Positions 1 to 7,959 of a stretch of 36,372 nucleotides of DNA are shown here, piece after piece. The notes under the pieces were generated by a model that saw only the letters and a program-made list of their open reading frames with translations, did no database searches and was not told the DNA's origin. This DNA is from Limnochordaceae bacterium. Lineage in GTDB: Bacteria; Bacillota; Limnochordia; Limnochordales; DUMU01. Location of the stretch: contig JADBKQ010000019.1 of assembly GCA_014896305.1 (NCBI GenBank), positions 1-36,372 on the forward strand, given 5' to 3'. A program made the position numbers and the translations under genes. The stretch's first letter is position 1; each line of letters starts with the position of its first letter.

Positions 1-750
1 GTCCGAGATCCACATAAAGTAAGTGCGGGGTTACTAATGCTAGATGCGCTGCACATCCCGGAACCATCTGATCCCTGGATGTATAGCTTCGCTGTGGCCG
101 GCTCGTTCTGTAAGTACCTCATCGAGCGGTTCGGTGCCAGCAAGATCCTCCAGTTCTACTCGCAACTAAAAACAAGGGAAACTATAGGCGATGCCATAAT
201 GCACGTGTATGGCGAGAAGCTCAGCGTTGTGGAAGAGGACTGGCGATCTCTTCTCAGGAGCATTGCCGAGGAAGATCCTGACAGAGTCACTGCCATGGTA
301 GAGGTAATGCTAACCCTCAGCAAGCTATCGAACATCGGGGAGCAGGCTCGCTATATTGCCAGGCAGGTGGGAGTCGAGATTCCGAAGCGGATAAGTGATC
401 TCTCGCACTTGGTAGACACAGCGTTGACAGACATGTATGAGGCACATCCCACGGCCACCTCGATGACGCTTACCCATGAAGTGGTAAATCAGTACGCTTC
501 GGCCGTGCAATCCTGGCATGAGGCTCTACACTTGTTCTGGATTGAGGTCAGCATACCGCAAGCCTCCGGCTCATCCGACTATGAGGGCATGCTTAACGCG
601 GCGAAACGGTCCAGAGAGCTGGCTGTAGGATTGGGTGCTGATGATCTTGTGACGAAGATAGACGATGAGGTCGCTACCATACTGAAACAAAGGGCGCTCC
701 ATGAGTGTGATCAAACGGGCACCTGCGTCGTCTGTGGATATAGAAGGTAA
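1..750 (+). CDS. C-terminal part of a peptidase-MA-like (gluzincin) protein, 5' end outside the window
   Basis: The frame is open from base 1, so the gene begins upstream and the first Met at base 37 is probably internal. The stretch GSFCKYLIERFG followed by ILQFYSQL and a later VEEDWRSLL resembles the region after the HExxH helix in peptidase-MA-like gluzincins, where a helix packs behind the zinc site. The HExxH itself would lie upstream and is not visible, so catalytic activity cannot be judged. About 150 residues of helical sequence follow. The last residues, CDQTGTCVVCGYRR, hold three cysteines (C-x5-C-x2-C) and could bind metal. The gene ends convergent to the 916-1857 gene. The family call is by pattern only. 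Confidence 0.55.
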   Translation, partial: VRDPHKVSAGLLMLDALHIPEPSDPWMYSFAVAGSFCKYLIERFGASKILQFYSQLKTRETIGDAIMHVYGEKLSVVEEDWRSLLRSIAEEDPDRVTAMVEVMLTLSKLSNIGEQARYIARQVGVEIPKRISDLSHLVDTALTDMYEAHPTATSMTLTHEVVNQYASAVQSWHEALHLFWIEVSIPQASGSSDYEGMLNAAKRSRELAVGLGADDLVTKIDDEVATILKQRALHECDQTGTCVVCGYRR

Positions 751-772
751 ACACAGGTGAGTTGCAGCGAGA

Positions 773-812
773 GCAGACCGGCGCGGGGGACCTGGTCCGC
801 CGGCCGGTCTGC
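773..812. terminator. Strong hairpin between convergent genes, possible bidirectional terminator
   Basis: A perfect 10-bp inverted repeat, GCAGACCGGC (773-782) with GCCGGTCTGC (803-812), encloses a GC-rich 20-nt centre that can extend the stem. It lies 23 bp after the stop of the upstream plus-strand gene and beyond the stop of the minus-strand gene at 916. There is no clear T-tract on either side, so it is a stable stem of uncertain terminator strength. Confidence 0.45.
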
Positions 813-915
813 CGAAACGACCTCCGGTCGAATTTCATGCTGGCCAGCAGCCTGCAGTTGCCGCCAGACCCAGACGGAGGAGTACCCATAGTCGAGTTGA
901 CCGCGTGTGTCGGTC

Positions 916-1857
916 TCACCGGTGTCCCTGGCCACGTCCAGCGTCATGCGGTGGCTCGGGCGGCTGCTGCTCGCCCCCTGTCCCTGGTCCTGGCTTTGCT
1001 CCGCTCCCGGGCTCGGGGGCCGGCGTTTCGTGGCCGCTACCGCCTTGTTTACGATCCTGATCTTGCTGCCGTTGTTGGTCCTGATCGTGTTCTTTCTGCT
1101 GATCCTGATCGTGCTCTTGCTGCTGATCCCGGTCTTGGGCCTGGTCTCGCTTCTGGTCTTGGGCCTGGTCTCGGCCTTGATCTTGCTGCGCATCATCCCC
1201 CGTGCCCTGTTCGGGGTCTTTCTGCCGCTTCTGCTCCCGGTCCTGCTGCCGCTGCTCCTGCCGGTCCTGCCGCTGCGCCCGCACCGCCTCCCGCACGACC
1301 TCAGCCACCCCGCTTAATCCCTTGTCTGACTGAAGTACCGCCTCCGTGAGCGCCTGCAGCTGGGCTTCATCCAGAACGTCACCGAATCCGCTGCCCAACA
1401 CCGTCCCAATGAGTTCCGCCTTCCACTCCAACCCGACCCGTTCCGACTGCCGTACGAGATTCCTGATCTGCGCGACCACCTGCACGACCGCCCCGGGCGG
1501 AGTGCCAGCCGCTTCATTCGGTTGCCCCAACATGGCCCGGCGGATCTGCTCGATGCGGATTTGGAGTTGTTCCCGCACCTGTTCGGTCAAGCCCGGCGCT
1601 TCTGCTACCCCCTGCTCCAGGGCGGCCAGTGCCGCCTCCAACTCACCCTCCCCAGGGACGGGGGCGGGCTCCAGCCCCGGTGTCGGAGCTTCCTGAACCC
1701 CCTGCTCCTCCGCCACCACGCTGCCCTGCCCCGTCCCGGCAACCATTCCGGCTACCACCAGTGCCACCGCGACAACAAGGCGCAAACCGAGTCCCACCTT
1801 GCGAAAACCTCCTGACCACTGGCTCAGATGTTTGCTTTGTAGCGTCCATCTACGCAT
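916..1857 (-). CDS. Secreted or membrane-anchored Gln/Asp-rich protein
   Basis: The 313-residue protein starts with a basic N-terminus and one hydrophobic segment (about residues 24-45) that could be a signal peptide or anchor. A predicted helical region follows (about 80-200) with EQVREQLQIRIEQIRRAM-type heptads. Residues about 205-270 are an extreme Gln/Asp/Arg/Lys repeat (DQDQQ, EHDQDQQ), and the tail is Pro/Gly-rich. No enzyme motif is seen and the family is not recognised. It lies downstream of the Crp/Fnr gene on the same strand, separated by 136 bp. That gap holds a Crp-like palindrome and a -10 box, so the gene probably has its own Crp-controlled promoter. The antisense of the repeat gives a spurious Leu/Ile-rich frame. 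Confidence 0.7.
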   Translation of the reverse strand: MRRWTLQSKHLSQWSGGFRKVGLGLRLVVAVALVVAGMVAGTGQGSVVAEEQGVQEAPTPGLEPAPVPGEGELEAALAALEQGVAEAPGLTEQVREQLQIRIEQIRRAMLGQPNEAAGTPPGAVVQVVAQIRNLVRQSERVGLEWKAELIGTVLGSGFGDVLDEAQLQALTEAVLQSDKGLSGVAEVVREAVRAQRQDRQEQRQQDREQKRQKDPEQGTGDDAQQDQGRDQAQDQKRDQAQDRDQQQEHDQDQQKEHDQDQQRQQDQDRKQGGSGHETPAPEPGSGAKPGPGTGGEQQPPEPPHDAGRGQGHR

Positions 1858-1954
1858 GATCCTCGCCCCCCTGAGGTGAGATGGTACCTACCTCCCTGGC
1901 ACGTTCGGTAGGCCACAGCCAAGCCAGACCTGCACTGCACTTGGTTGCACCTGG

Positions 1955-1998
1955 ATCATACCGGCATAGCGCGCCGAAAAGCCGTGACCACAGTCACA
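1955..1998 (-). promoter_or_regulatory. Crp-type operator with class II promoter geometry upstream of the Gln/Asp-rich gene
   Basis: On the minus strand the 16-mer at 1998-1983 reads TGTGACTGTGGTCACG, which matches TGTGA-N6-TCACA in 9 of 10 defined positions. Downstream, TATGAT (1960-1955) is a 5/6 match to a -10 box with no good -35. A start near 1948 puts the operator centre at about -42, the class II position where Crp overlaps -35. The start codon is at 1857. The operator overlaps the last codons of the Crp/Fnr gene. No binding has been shown. Confidence 0.5.
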
Positions 1999-2824
1999 CT
2001 TTCCTTGGTTCGGTGGGGTCTTCCTCCGTCTGTCCCAACCAAATCAGCCTGCGCCCCTCCCACCGCACGAGCCCCATGTCCTGCAGCCTCCCGAGCACCC
2101 GGCTCACCGTCTCCCGCGCCGTCCCTGCCAGCTGAGCCAATTCCTCCTGCGTGAACGGCCGCTCCAGCCTGCGCCCCCCGCCGCCCGGCAACGGTTCACC
2201 ATGACTGCCTGCCAGTCGGCGCAACGTCTGGACGACCCGTTCCTGCGCGGCCAAAAAGGTAGCCTCCATCAGCTGGTCATTAGCCGCCCGCAATCGCCGG
2301 CTCAACCCCTGGATCACGCCCCACGCCACGGTTGGATTGGCCGTTATCCACTCCTGAAAATCCTTCCGCCGGATGGACACCAGCACAGTATCCTCCATCG
2401 CCGCCGCCTCGGCAGACCGAGGTCCCCCGTCGACTAAGGCCATCTCCCCGAAGAAATCCCCCTCAGCCAACAATGCGAGCACCTTCTGGCGGCCATCCTC
2501 CGTGGTCCGGCTGACCTTGACCAAGCCGGAAAGAATGACATACATGGCATCCCCGGGATCGGTCTCGTGAAAGATGATCTCCCCCGCCGTACAATGCTGA
2601 GGTACGCCCAGGCGGTCCCCCGCCGCCACCAACTGCTCCCAAGACAGCCCTGAAAACAACGGAACTCTTACCAAGGCGTCGATGAGGCCTTGCCGGCTAG
2701 CCCGAAGATGCTGTTCCTGTCGCTCCCCCTGGCCCCCTGGTCCCTGGCGCTGCTCGGGACTGCCCTGCCTCGCCCAGGGCCGGCCCTGCCTGTTCGCCCT
2801 GCTCCGGTGAACTGGACGGCCCAT
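1994..2824 (-). CDS. Crp/Fnr-family transcription regulator, predicted cAMP-binding
   Basis: A cNMP-binding domain (about residues 51-165 from the ATG at 2824) is followed by a winged helix-turn-helix (about 220-255). The phosphate-binding cassette GEMALVDGGPRSAEA keeps the Glu (127) and Arg-Ser (136-137) that bind cAMP in E. coli Crp. The recognition helix ARETVSRVL keeps the R-E-x3-R pattern that reads TGTGA. The open frame continues upstream to 3034, but that part lies inside the FecR gene and is basic low-complexity. The ATG at 2824 has a GGAAGG site 8 nt upstream and still overlaps fecR by 128 bp. A later non-ATG start near residue 38-50 is possible. The neighbouring CHASE2 cyclase supports cAMP as ligand. 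Confidence 0.85.
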   Translation of the reverse strand: MGRPVHRSRANRQGRPWARQGSPEQRQGPGGQGERQEQHLRASRQGLIDALVRVPLFSGLSWEQLVAAGDRLGVPQHCTAGEIIFHETDPGDAMYVILSGLVKVSRTTEDGRQKVLALLAEGDFFGEMALVDGGPRSAEAAAMEDTVLVSIRRKDFQEWITANPTVAWGVIQGLSRRLRAANDQLMEATFLAAQERVVQTLRRLAGSHGEPLPGGGGRRLERPFTQEELAQLAGTARETVSRVLGRLQDMGLVRWEGRRLIWLGQTEEDPTEPRKV

Positions 2825-3794
2825 CCTCACCGCCTTCCTTCCCGGACTTGGTCTGACTACTCGCGTTGCCCTCCGCCCCACCATGGTCGCTATCTTTGTG
2901 TTCGTTCCCTGCACCCTGACCGCCCGCCGGGCCGCCTTCGTCGTGGCCAGCCCCGTTCTGGTCCTCGTCCTTGACAGCGTCCGACCTGTCGAATGGCGGC
3001 CGCTTCTGTGGACCCGTTCCAGCCTCCTTGCCATGCGCCGCCACCACCGCTCGTTCGCCCGCTCCCACGAGAAGCGAACGGCCTCCCGCGCTCACCTCGA
3101 CCCATCCCTCGTGAACCATCACATCCGTCGACCCATCCTCCGCTACCCACACCGTGAAGACCGTCCCTCGGACTCCCGCCCAGGCCGTCGGCGTCTCCAC
3201 CGTAAAATCGAAGAGCCGGCTCACCCCTTTGGCCACCTGGACCAGTACCTGCCCCACCTGCACTCTGAGGGCCGGCTTAGCGAGAGGAGGAGAGGTGTTG
3301 AAATGTGTGGTAGGTGGAGAAGCTGCTTCACCACCATCGTGGGTCTCGTTCGCCACCGCCACGTCCTCTCGCAAAATCACCACCCAGGTCTTTTCTCCCA
3401 GCCGTACGACCGCTCGTGAACCGAACGCTATCTCCGCCCCCGCCCCTGCTCCTGTCTTCACCTGGTCACCCACACCCAGCCGCATCTGAGGAAACGCAGC
3501 GACCCAACGTCCCCATGACCCTGCCCACACCTGGACATCCCCGCTGCAAGCGGTGAGGTACACCCCGGCTGGCTCAGCAGCGGATAACCCCGGGGGAAAC
3601 TGCTCTTGCGCCTGGCTCGACGCTGCCTCCAGCGTCCTGGGCGGTGTGCTCCCTGCGCCCAGAAATGTCTCGGCCGCAACCAGGACGAGGATCCAGCCAA
3701 GGACGATGCCTACGGCTTGAGCAGGCCTCCACCCACGGCCGTGCCCGAGCAGCAACGGTTGGGTAACAGCCCTTTTGTCTCTCGCATGCCGCAT
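2697..3794 (-). CDS. Membrane-anchored FecR-domain protein
   Basis: The 365-residue protein has a basic N-terminus, one transmembrane segment (about 27-44) and then an extracytoplasmic FecR domain. An early strand region (about 75-145, including VKTGAGAGAEIAF and VVRLGEKTWVV) and the signature TPTAWAGVRGTVFTV (201-215) mark the domain. In this family the domain is a beta-rich sensor or ligand-binding module. No sigma factor is nearby, so a classical FecIR pair is not supported. Residues 265-365 are a charged Gly/Ser/Glu/Gln-rich tail. The start has GGGGGGAG just upstream. The gene precedes and overlaps the Crp/Fnr gene, and a Crp-like palindrome lies about 140 bp upstream of its ATG, suggesting a fecR-crp unit. 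Confidence 0.8.
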   Translation of the reverse strand: MRHARDKRAVTQPLLLGHGRGWRPAQAVGIVLGWILVLVAAETFLGAGSTPPRTLEAASSQAQEQFPPGLSAAEPAGVYLTACSGDVQVWAGSWGRWVAAFPQMRLGVGDQVKTGAGAGAEIAFGSRAVVRLGEKTWVVILREDVAVANETHDGGEAASPPTTHFNTSPPLAKPALRVQVGQVLVQVAKGVSRLFDFTVETPTAWAGVRGTVFTVWVAEDGSTDVMVHEGWVEVSAGGRSLLVGAGERAVVAAHGKEAGTGPQKRPPFDRSDAVKDEDQNGAGHDEGGPAGGQGAGNEHKDSDHGGAEGNASSQTKSGKEGGEDGPSSSPEQGEQAGPALGEAGQSRAAPGTRGPGGATGTASSG

Positions 3795-3932
3795 GGCAGC
3801 TCCCCCCTGAAAGCCGGCTTTCTCACCGGCCCAAACAGACCGGCACGGCCTTCATCCTACCGGTGACTCCACAACCCCCGCCGACCCTGCATTCCCCTCG
3901 GCCTCACCGTGAACCGACCAGCGTCTCCTGTC

Positions 3933-3948
3933 TGTGACGGCCGTCACG
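3933..3948. promoter_or_regulatory. Crp-type palindrome upstream of the fecR-crp unit
   Basis: TGTGACGGCCGTCACG matches TGTGA-N6-TCACA in 9 of 10 defined positions. It lies in the 219-bp gap between the cyclase stop and the FecR-domain start. A possible -10 (TAGGAT on the minus strand, 3859-3854) would put the operator near -93, a class I-like helical phase. No convincing -35 is seen. It suggests autoregulation of crp. Confidence 0.45.
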
Positions 3949-4013
3949 CTGAGTACACAAGGTAGTCAGTGAACAAGGTCCTCCAGTCGCTAGTCCCCTG
4001 CCTTTGAACACCG

Positions 4014-6047
4014 TCACAGTGAGTAGACTTTGACCGGCATTTTCCTGCCTCTGACCACGACCTGGCGTGGAAGACCGACTAGCCCTGGCCCGACCTTCAC
4101 CCCGCCCACGCCACCGGTGGCCTGTCCCACTTCATCCCCGACGTCTGCCCGACCCTCAACCCCAGCGTTCGCCCCACCATCAGCCTCAACGCCTGTCCCA
4201 CCCTGAGCTTCAACGTTTACTCCGCTCGCTTGCCAGACCGTCTCCTCGCTGACCAGAATCTCCCCTGGTCCCGCCAGCTCCTGCAGTCTTGCGGCCACGT
4301 TGACCACATCACCAATCGCCGTGTACTCCAACCGCCGGCTCGTCCCCACATGCCCCACCATCGCCGTCCCCGACGCAATTCCAATTCCGATCTGCGGCCA
4401 CTCGTGAACCGCCTGCTGCCTGGCGTCTCCACCACCTACTCGCAGCTGCCCAGCTGCGTCCCCCAACCCCATCCGGCTGACGCCAGGCTGCTGCCGGCCC
4501 TGCTCTGGCCAACGTGGGCTGCCTGCCTTCGGCTCTTGCAGCTCCCAGCGTAGATGCTCCACCCGCCGCCGCATCTGCCTCGCTGCAGCCACCGCACGCC
4601 GGGCGGGATTCCCGAAAACGACGGGCGCTCCGAAGATGGCCATCACCCCGTCCCCCACATACTTGTCCAGCGTGCCCCCCTGGGCCAATACCGCATCCGC
4701 CATACACTCCAGGTATCGGTTCAAGATGCGAACCACTTGCTCCGGGGGAAGCTGCTCGCTCAACGTGGTGAACCCCCGAATGTCTGCAAAGAGCACAGTC
4801 ACTTGCCGCCGTTCGCCGGTCAATCCCACCTGCTCAGGGTGGCGCAGCATCTCAGCCACCACGGCGTCCGAGACATACCGGCTAAAGGTCTGGCGCAGGA
4901 AGCGGTTCTGGCGTTCACTGCCATGTTGCCCCACGACGATGAGCCCCATGGCCGCCAGCGCCGCTCCCAGCATAGGTGTTGCCGCATCCAGCCACAGGTT
5001 GGACCGGTGGAAGGCCCACTGGCTCAAGACCAGGTACGCAGCGATTGCCAAGCCGCCACCCCCCAGTGTGGCCAGGGCAGAGCTTTTCACCCCCAACCAG
5101 CCCACCACCGCCATCAAAAACAAGGTCAGTACCACGGTCGACCAGCGTGACCCCCGCCGGACCTGGTCGTTCCAGAGCAAACTCCGCACTGCCGCGGCTT
5201 GCACGTAGACCCCCGGTACAGGCCCGAGCGCCCGCAACGAAGTGACCAACCGGTCCTGAGGAAGTCCCAGGGCAGTTACGCCTACCAGTACTACTGCACC
5301 CCTGAGACCCAGCGCGGCTGGAGGTTCACGCAAAACATCCGCTGCACTCAGCGTGCGCTGGAGAGAACGCATGGCCAACACCGCCGGCGGCCCCTCCGGA
5401 TGGCTTTGGTAGGGCCGATAACTCAGCCACAAGACCGCGCCGGGAGTGCGCCGCCACCCGCCGCCTGGCTTTGTTCCCGCTGGGTTTGCGACCGTATCCA
5501 GAGGCCGCCCCGCACGTACCGCTACCACCGCAGCGCTAAACGCCTGTGCGGCGCCGGCTCGCCCACCCAGGTAGAGCCGCCGGATGACACCGTCTCGATC
5601 CGCTTCGACGTGGATGTGGCCGTAGCCGGCGGCGGTCGTCAAAAGGGCATCAGGTGCGCGGACCACCGCCCCCTCCGCGGTGGCCGCCGTGGGTAGCACC
5701 ACGCTGCCTGCCTGACGCACGGCGTTCACGAGAAGAGGGCTGGTCCGCTCGGGAATAAAGTCGAGGGCGATGGTCGCTGCTCCCGCGGCCTGCAGACGCT
5801 GAATGAGTCGGGCGTATTCGTCGGGTGGCCACGGCCAGCGACCCACCTCAGCCAGGCTGCGGTCATCGATGGCCACCACAACAATCTGATCATCTGTGGG
5901 ACGGGGCGACTGCCACACGAAGCGGATCAAAGTGCGCAAATCGAATAAGGCCAGCTCAAAGGGTTCAAGCCAGCCAACCCACCAGGCCAGCAGGACCAGG
6001 CCGAACAAGAAAGCGACCACTTCCAAGGCAGAGCGTCGCCGCACCAT
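4014..6047 (-). CDS. CHASE2-domain class III adenylate cyclase
   Basis: Architecture over 677 residues: N-terminal membrane segment (9-27), extracytoplasmic CHASE2 sensor (about 35-290), three membrane segments (about 303-373) and a cytoplasmic class III cyclase domain (about 412-610). Catalytic features are Asp422 in LFADIRGF, the adenine-selecting Lys462 with Asp466 in LDKYVGDG, and YTAIGDVVNVAARL (577-589). Together these favour adenylate over guanylate cyclase. Odd points are a ~45-residue low-complexity insert inside the catalytic domain (about 503-548) and a Gly/Val/Glu-rich insert (about 610-655) before the normal C-terminal strand. The gene precedes fecR-crp on the same strand and is the likely source of cAMP for the Crp homologue. 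Confidence 0.9.
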   Translation of the reverse strand: MVRRRSALEVVAFLFGLVLLAWWVGWLEPFELALFDLRTLIRFVWQSPRPTDDQIVVVAIDDRSLAEVGRWPWPPDEYARLIQRLQAAGAATIALDFIPERTSPLLVNAVRQAGSVVLPTAATAEGAVVRAPDALLTTAAGYGHIHVEADRDGVIRRLYLGGRAGAAQAFSAAVVAVRAGRPLDTVANPAGTKPGGGWRRTPGAVLWLSYRPYQSHPEGPPAVLAMRSLQRTLSAADVLREPPAALGLRGAVVLVGVTALGLPQDRLVTSLRALGPVPGVYVQAAAVRSLLWNDQVRRGSRWSTVVLTLFLMAVVGWLGVKSSALATLGGGGLAIAAYLVLSQWAFHRSNLWLDAATPMLGAALAAMGLIVVGQHGSERQNRFLRQTFSRYVSDAVVAEMLRHPEQVGLTGERRQVTVLFADIRGFTTLSEQLPPEQVVRILNRYLECMADAVLAQGGTLDKYVGDGVMAIFGAPVVFGNPARRAVAAARQMRRRVEHLRWELQEPKAGSPRWPEQGRQQPGVSRMGLGDAAGQLRVGGGDARQQAVHEWPQIGIGIASGTAMVGHVGTSRRLEYTAIGDVVNVAARLQELAGPGEILVSEETVWQASGVNVEAQGGTGVEADGGANAGVEGRADVGDEVGQATGGVGGVKVGPGLVGLPRQVVVRGRKMPVKVYSL

Positions 6048-6193
6048 CTGCCCATCGCCCCCTGCCGGGGGATTGTACGGAAAAGGTCGCTTTCCTCCTA
6101 TTTCTGCTGGTGATCCCGCCCCATTGCCAGCTACCGGCCGGCTACCGGCCGCCAGCTGGCTGCCCTACCTCAGGGCTCACCTGCTTGCCAGAG

Positions 6194-6556
6194 CTACACC
6201 AGGGTGTAAGTCACCTGTTCGTCCACCGAGACTTCTTCGGGGTTGGGAGCGAGCGGTTTTTCGCACATGATGGGTTTGCCGGCCGTCGCCACTTCGCGGG
6301 TCACTTGATAATTTGCTTGAATGGGAACAATAATGTCAAAGGCGTCAATGTCTGACAAATACAACATGGGGTGATAGTCCGTGGAGACATGATCGTCGGG
6401 GATCGCTAGCTTATGCCCCCACGCGGCCGCCTTGAACCGGTCGACATCGCAAACAGCAACCACTCGAAACTGATCCTTGAGTTCTTGTAGCGCAGGTAGG
6501 TGGAGTCGCTCGAACGCCAGGCCAGTACCCATAACGCCCAACCGGATCTGTCTCAT
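6194..6556 (-). pseudogene. Truncated Gfo/Idh/MocA-family oxidoreductase (N-terminal third only)
   Basis: The 120 residues begin with the NAD(P)-binding motif GVMGTGLAFERLHLPAL and reach the CEKPLAPN motif of Gfo/Idh/MocA enzymes. They then run into an unrelated ~12-residue tail and stop. Full members are about 330-400 residues, so the whole C-terminal substrate and catalytic domain is missing, and it is not found in the 146 bp before the cyclase gene. The start has an excellent AAGGAGG site, so the remnant may still be translated. The downstream gap holds an inverted repeat, GCCAGCT (6127-6133) with AGCTGGC (6154-6160), around two CTACCGGCCG-like copies, which may mark the deletion joint. 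A complete family member lies at 20253-21356. Confidence 0.75.
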
Positions 6557-6722
6557 GGATAGCCCTCCTTGGGATGAAGCTTCTCCAGGCTCCAGGAACT
6601 GCCATGAACTGTCCGCTCCTGGCCAGGGTCATAACCCGGGAACCGGCATCAGCAGTTCTGGTCTGCGCGGTTTCGCCGTTTGCTCCCCGGAAACTGCTGG
6701 CACGGGCAGAGGGGCTACACCA

Positions 6723-6752
6723 GTGACCACCGCGTTGCCGCAGGCGTACAAT
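6723..6752 (+). promoter_or_regulatory. Possible sigma-A promoter of murI
   Basis: GTGACC (6723-6728, 4/6 to -35), an 18-bp spacer and TACAAT (6747-6752, 5/6 to -10). The predicted start near 6759 gives a ~50-nt leader to the murI ATG at 6809. Confidence 0.4.
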
Positions 6753-6808
6753 GGGCTGGGTCATGGCATGGGACTGCAGTGGCATAGTGGCATAGAGGAG
6801 AGTTGCCC

Positions 6809-7822
6809 ATGGCACAAGTCGAAGAGAATTGGCTCCGGCCGATCGGGATGTTCGACTCGGGAGTGGGTGGGCTGAGTGTGGCCCGGGTGCTGCTCCACCG
6901 GTTTCCCCAGGAGCGACTGTTTTATGTCGGCGACACTGCTCATGTGCCCTACGGTGACCGGTCCACCGAGGAGTTGATCGCCCTGGGCGACGCGATCGTC
7001 CGCTACCTGTTGAGCCAACAGGTGCGAGCACTGGTAGTCGCCTGTAACACGAGCTCTGCGGTCTCCATGCCGGTGTTGCGGGAACGCTATCCGGATCTGC
7101 CGATGGTTGGTATGATTGAGCCGGGGGCTCGGGCTGCGCTGGCAGCTACCCGCACGGGGCGCATCGGTCTTCTCGCCACCCAGGCCACTGTCCGCAGTCA
7201 GGCCTATGTCCAAACCTTGCAGCGTCTTGTTAGCGCCTCTCGCCAGGACAACGGACCGGCGCCCTGGCAAGGGGAACTCACGCTGGTCAGCCAGGCGGCG
7301 CCTCTGCTGGTACCGCTCATCGAGGCTGGGCGGGTGCATGACCGGGAGACGCGCGTGGCCCTGGAGGAGTACCTGCGGCCGCTCCTGGCGGCGGATGTCG
7401 ATACGTTGATACTGGGCTGCACCCATTATCCATTTGTGGCCCCGATCATTCAGGAACTAACCCAGGGCCAGGTGGCGCTGGTCGACCCTGCCCAAGCTGT
7501 CATCGACGAGTTGGCCTGGCGGATCGCCCTGCGCACCGAAACCGTTGGCACAGACGACGGCCCGGACCAGGCGTCAGGTTCTGCAGCCAGCGGTCGTCAC
7601 AATGGGCATAGCATGGGCGATGGGCTTCTCGGGCGCAGCGACGGCAATGGAGTTCCCCGGATCGGGCAGCTCGATCCGAACCGCCACCGCTTTGGGGCGA
7701 CGGGTGATCCCCGCCGCTTTGCTGCCGCTGCTCGGCTTTTCCTGGGTACGCCCGTGCCCAAGGTAGATAAGGTCCAACTGGACGTCGAGCTGCCTGCCCG
7801 CCCCGCAGCCTCTCGCGCATAG
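6809..7822 (+). CDS. murI: Glutamate racemase
   Basis: It converts L-glutamate to D-glutamate for peptidoglycan in the cytoplasm. The 337-residue product shows the family motifs in order: GMFDSGVGGLSV with Asp16, YVGDTAHVPYG, VVACNTSSA with catalytic Cys79, MIEPG and LILGCTHYPF with catalytic Cys204. The usual end of the family (RFGATGDPRRF, AAARLFLG) is present but is reached only after a ~45-residue Gly/Ser/Asp-rich insert (about 250-295). A further ~20 residues follow it. An in-frame TTG lies two codons earlier, but the ATG at 6809 is correctly spaced (8 nt) from AGGAG. The gene runs divergently from the truncated oxidoreductase. Confidence 0.95.
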   Translation: MAQVEENWLRPIGMFDSGVGGLSVARVLLHRFPQERLFYVGDTAHVPYGDRSTEELIALGDAIVRYLLSQQVRALVVACNTSSAVSMPVLRERYPDLPMVGMIEPGARAALAATRTGRIGLLATQATVRSQAYVQTLQRLVSASRQDNGPAPWQGELTLVSQAAPLLVPLIEAGRVHDRETRVALEEYLRPLLAADVDTLILGCTHYPFVAPIIQELTQGQVALVDPAQAVIDELAWRIALRTETVGTDDGPDQASGSAASGRHNGHSMGDGLLGRSDGNGVPRIGQLDPNRHRFGATGDPRRFAAAARLFLGTPVPKVDKVQLDVELPARPAASRA

Positions 7823-7959
7823 CCCCAGTCTGGCCGCTGCTAAAAAAGGCGAGAAGTCGTCGGCCTCTGATCTGGGGCAAAGGGGAGGGGGAGACGTTCG
7901 TTGGCCGGGCGGCGCAAGGCATGCTTCATCACGGTTTGTGAGGAGGGCCAGCGACACGG

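Noticed and set aside
907-1317. Plus-strand frame rich in Leu/Ile that looks like a multi-pass membrane protein
   Set aside because: It is the antisense of the Gln/Asp repeat of the 916-1857 gene, where CTG/ATC codons arise automatically from CAG/GAT. It has no ribosome binding site.
2825-3034. N-terminal extension of the Crp/Fnr frame by 70 residues
   Set aside because: It lies wholly inside the FecR gene, is Arg/Thr-rich without structure, and the ATG at 2824 has a better ribosome binding site.
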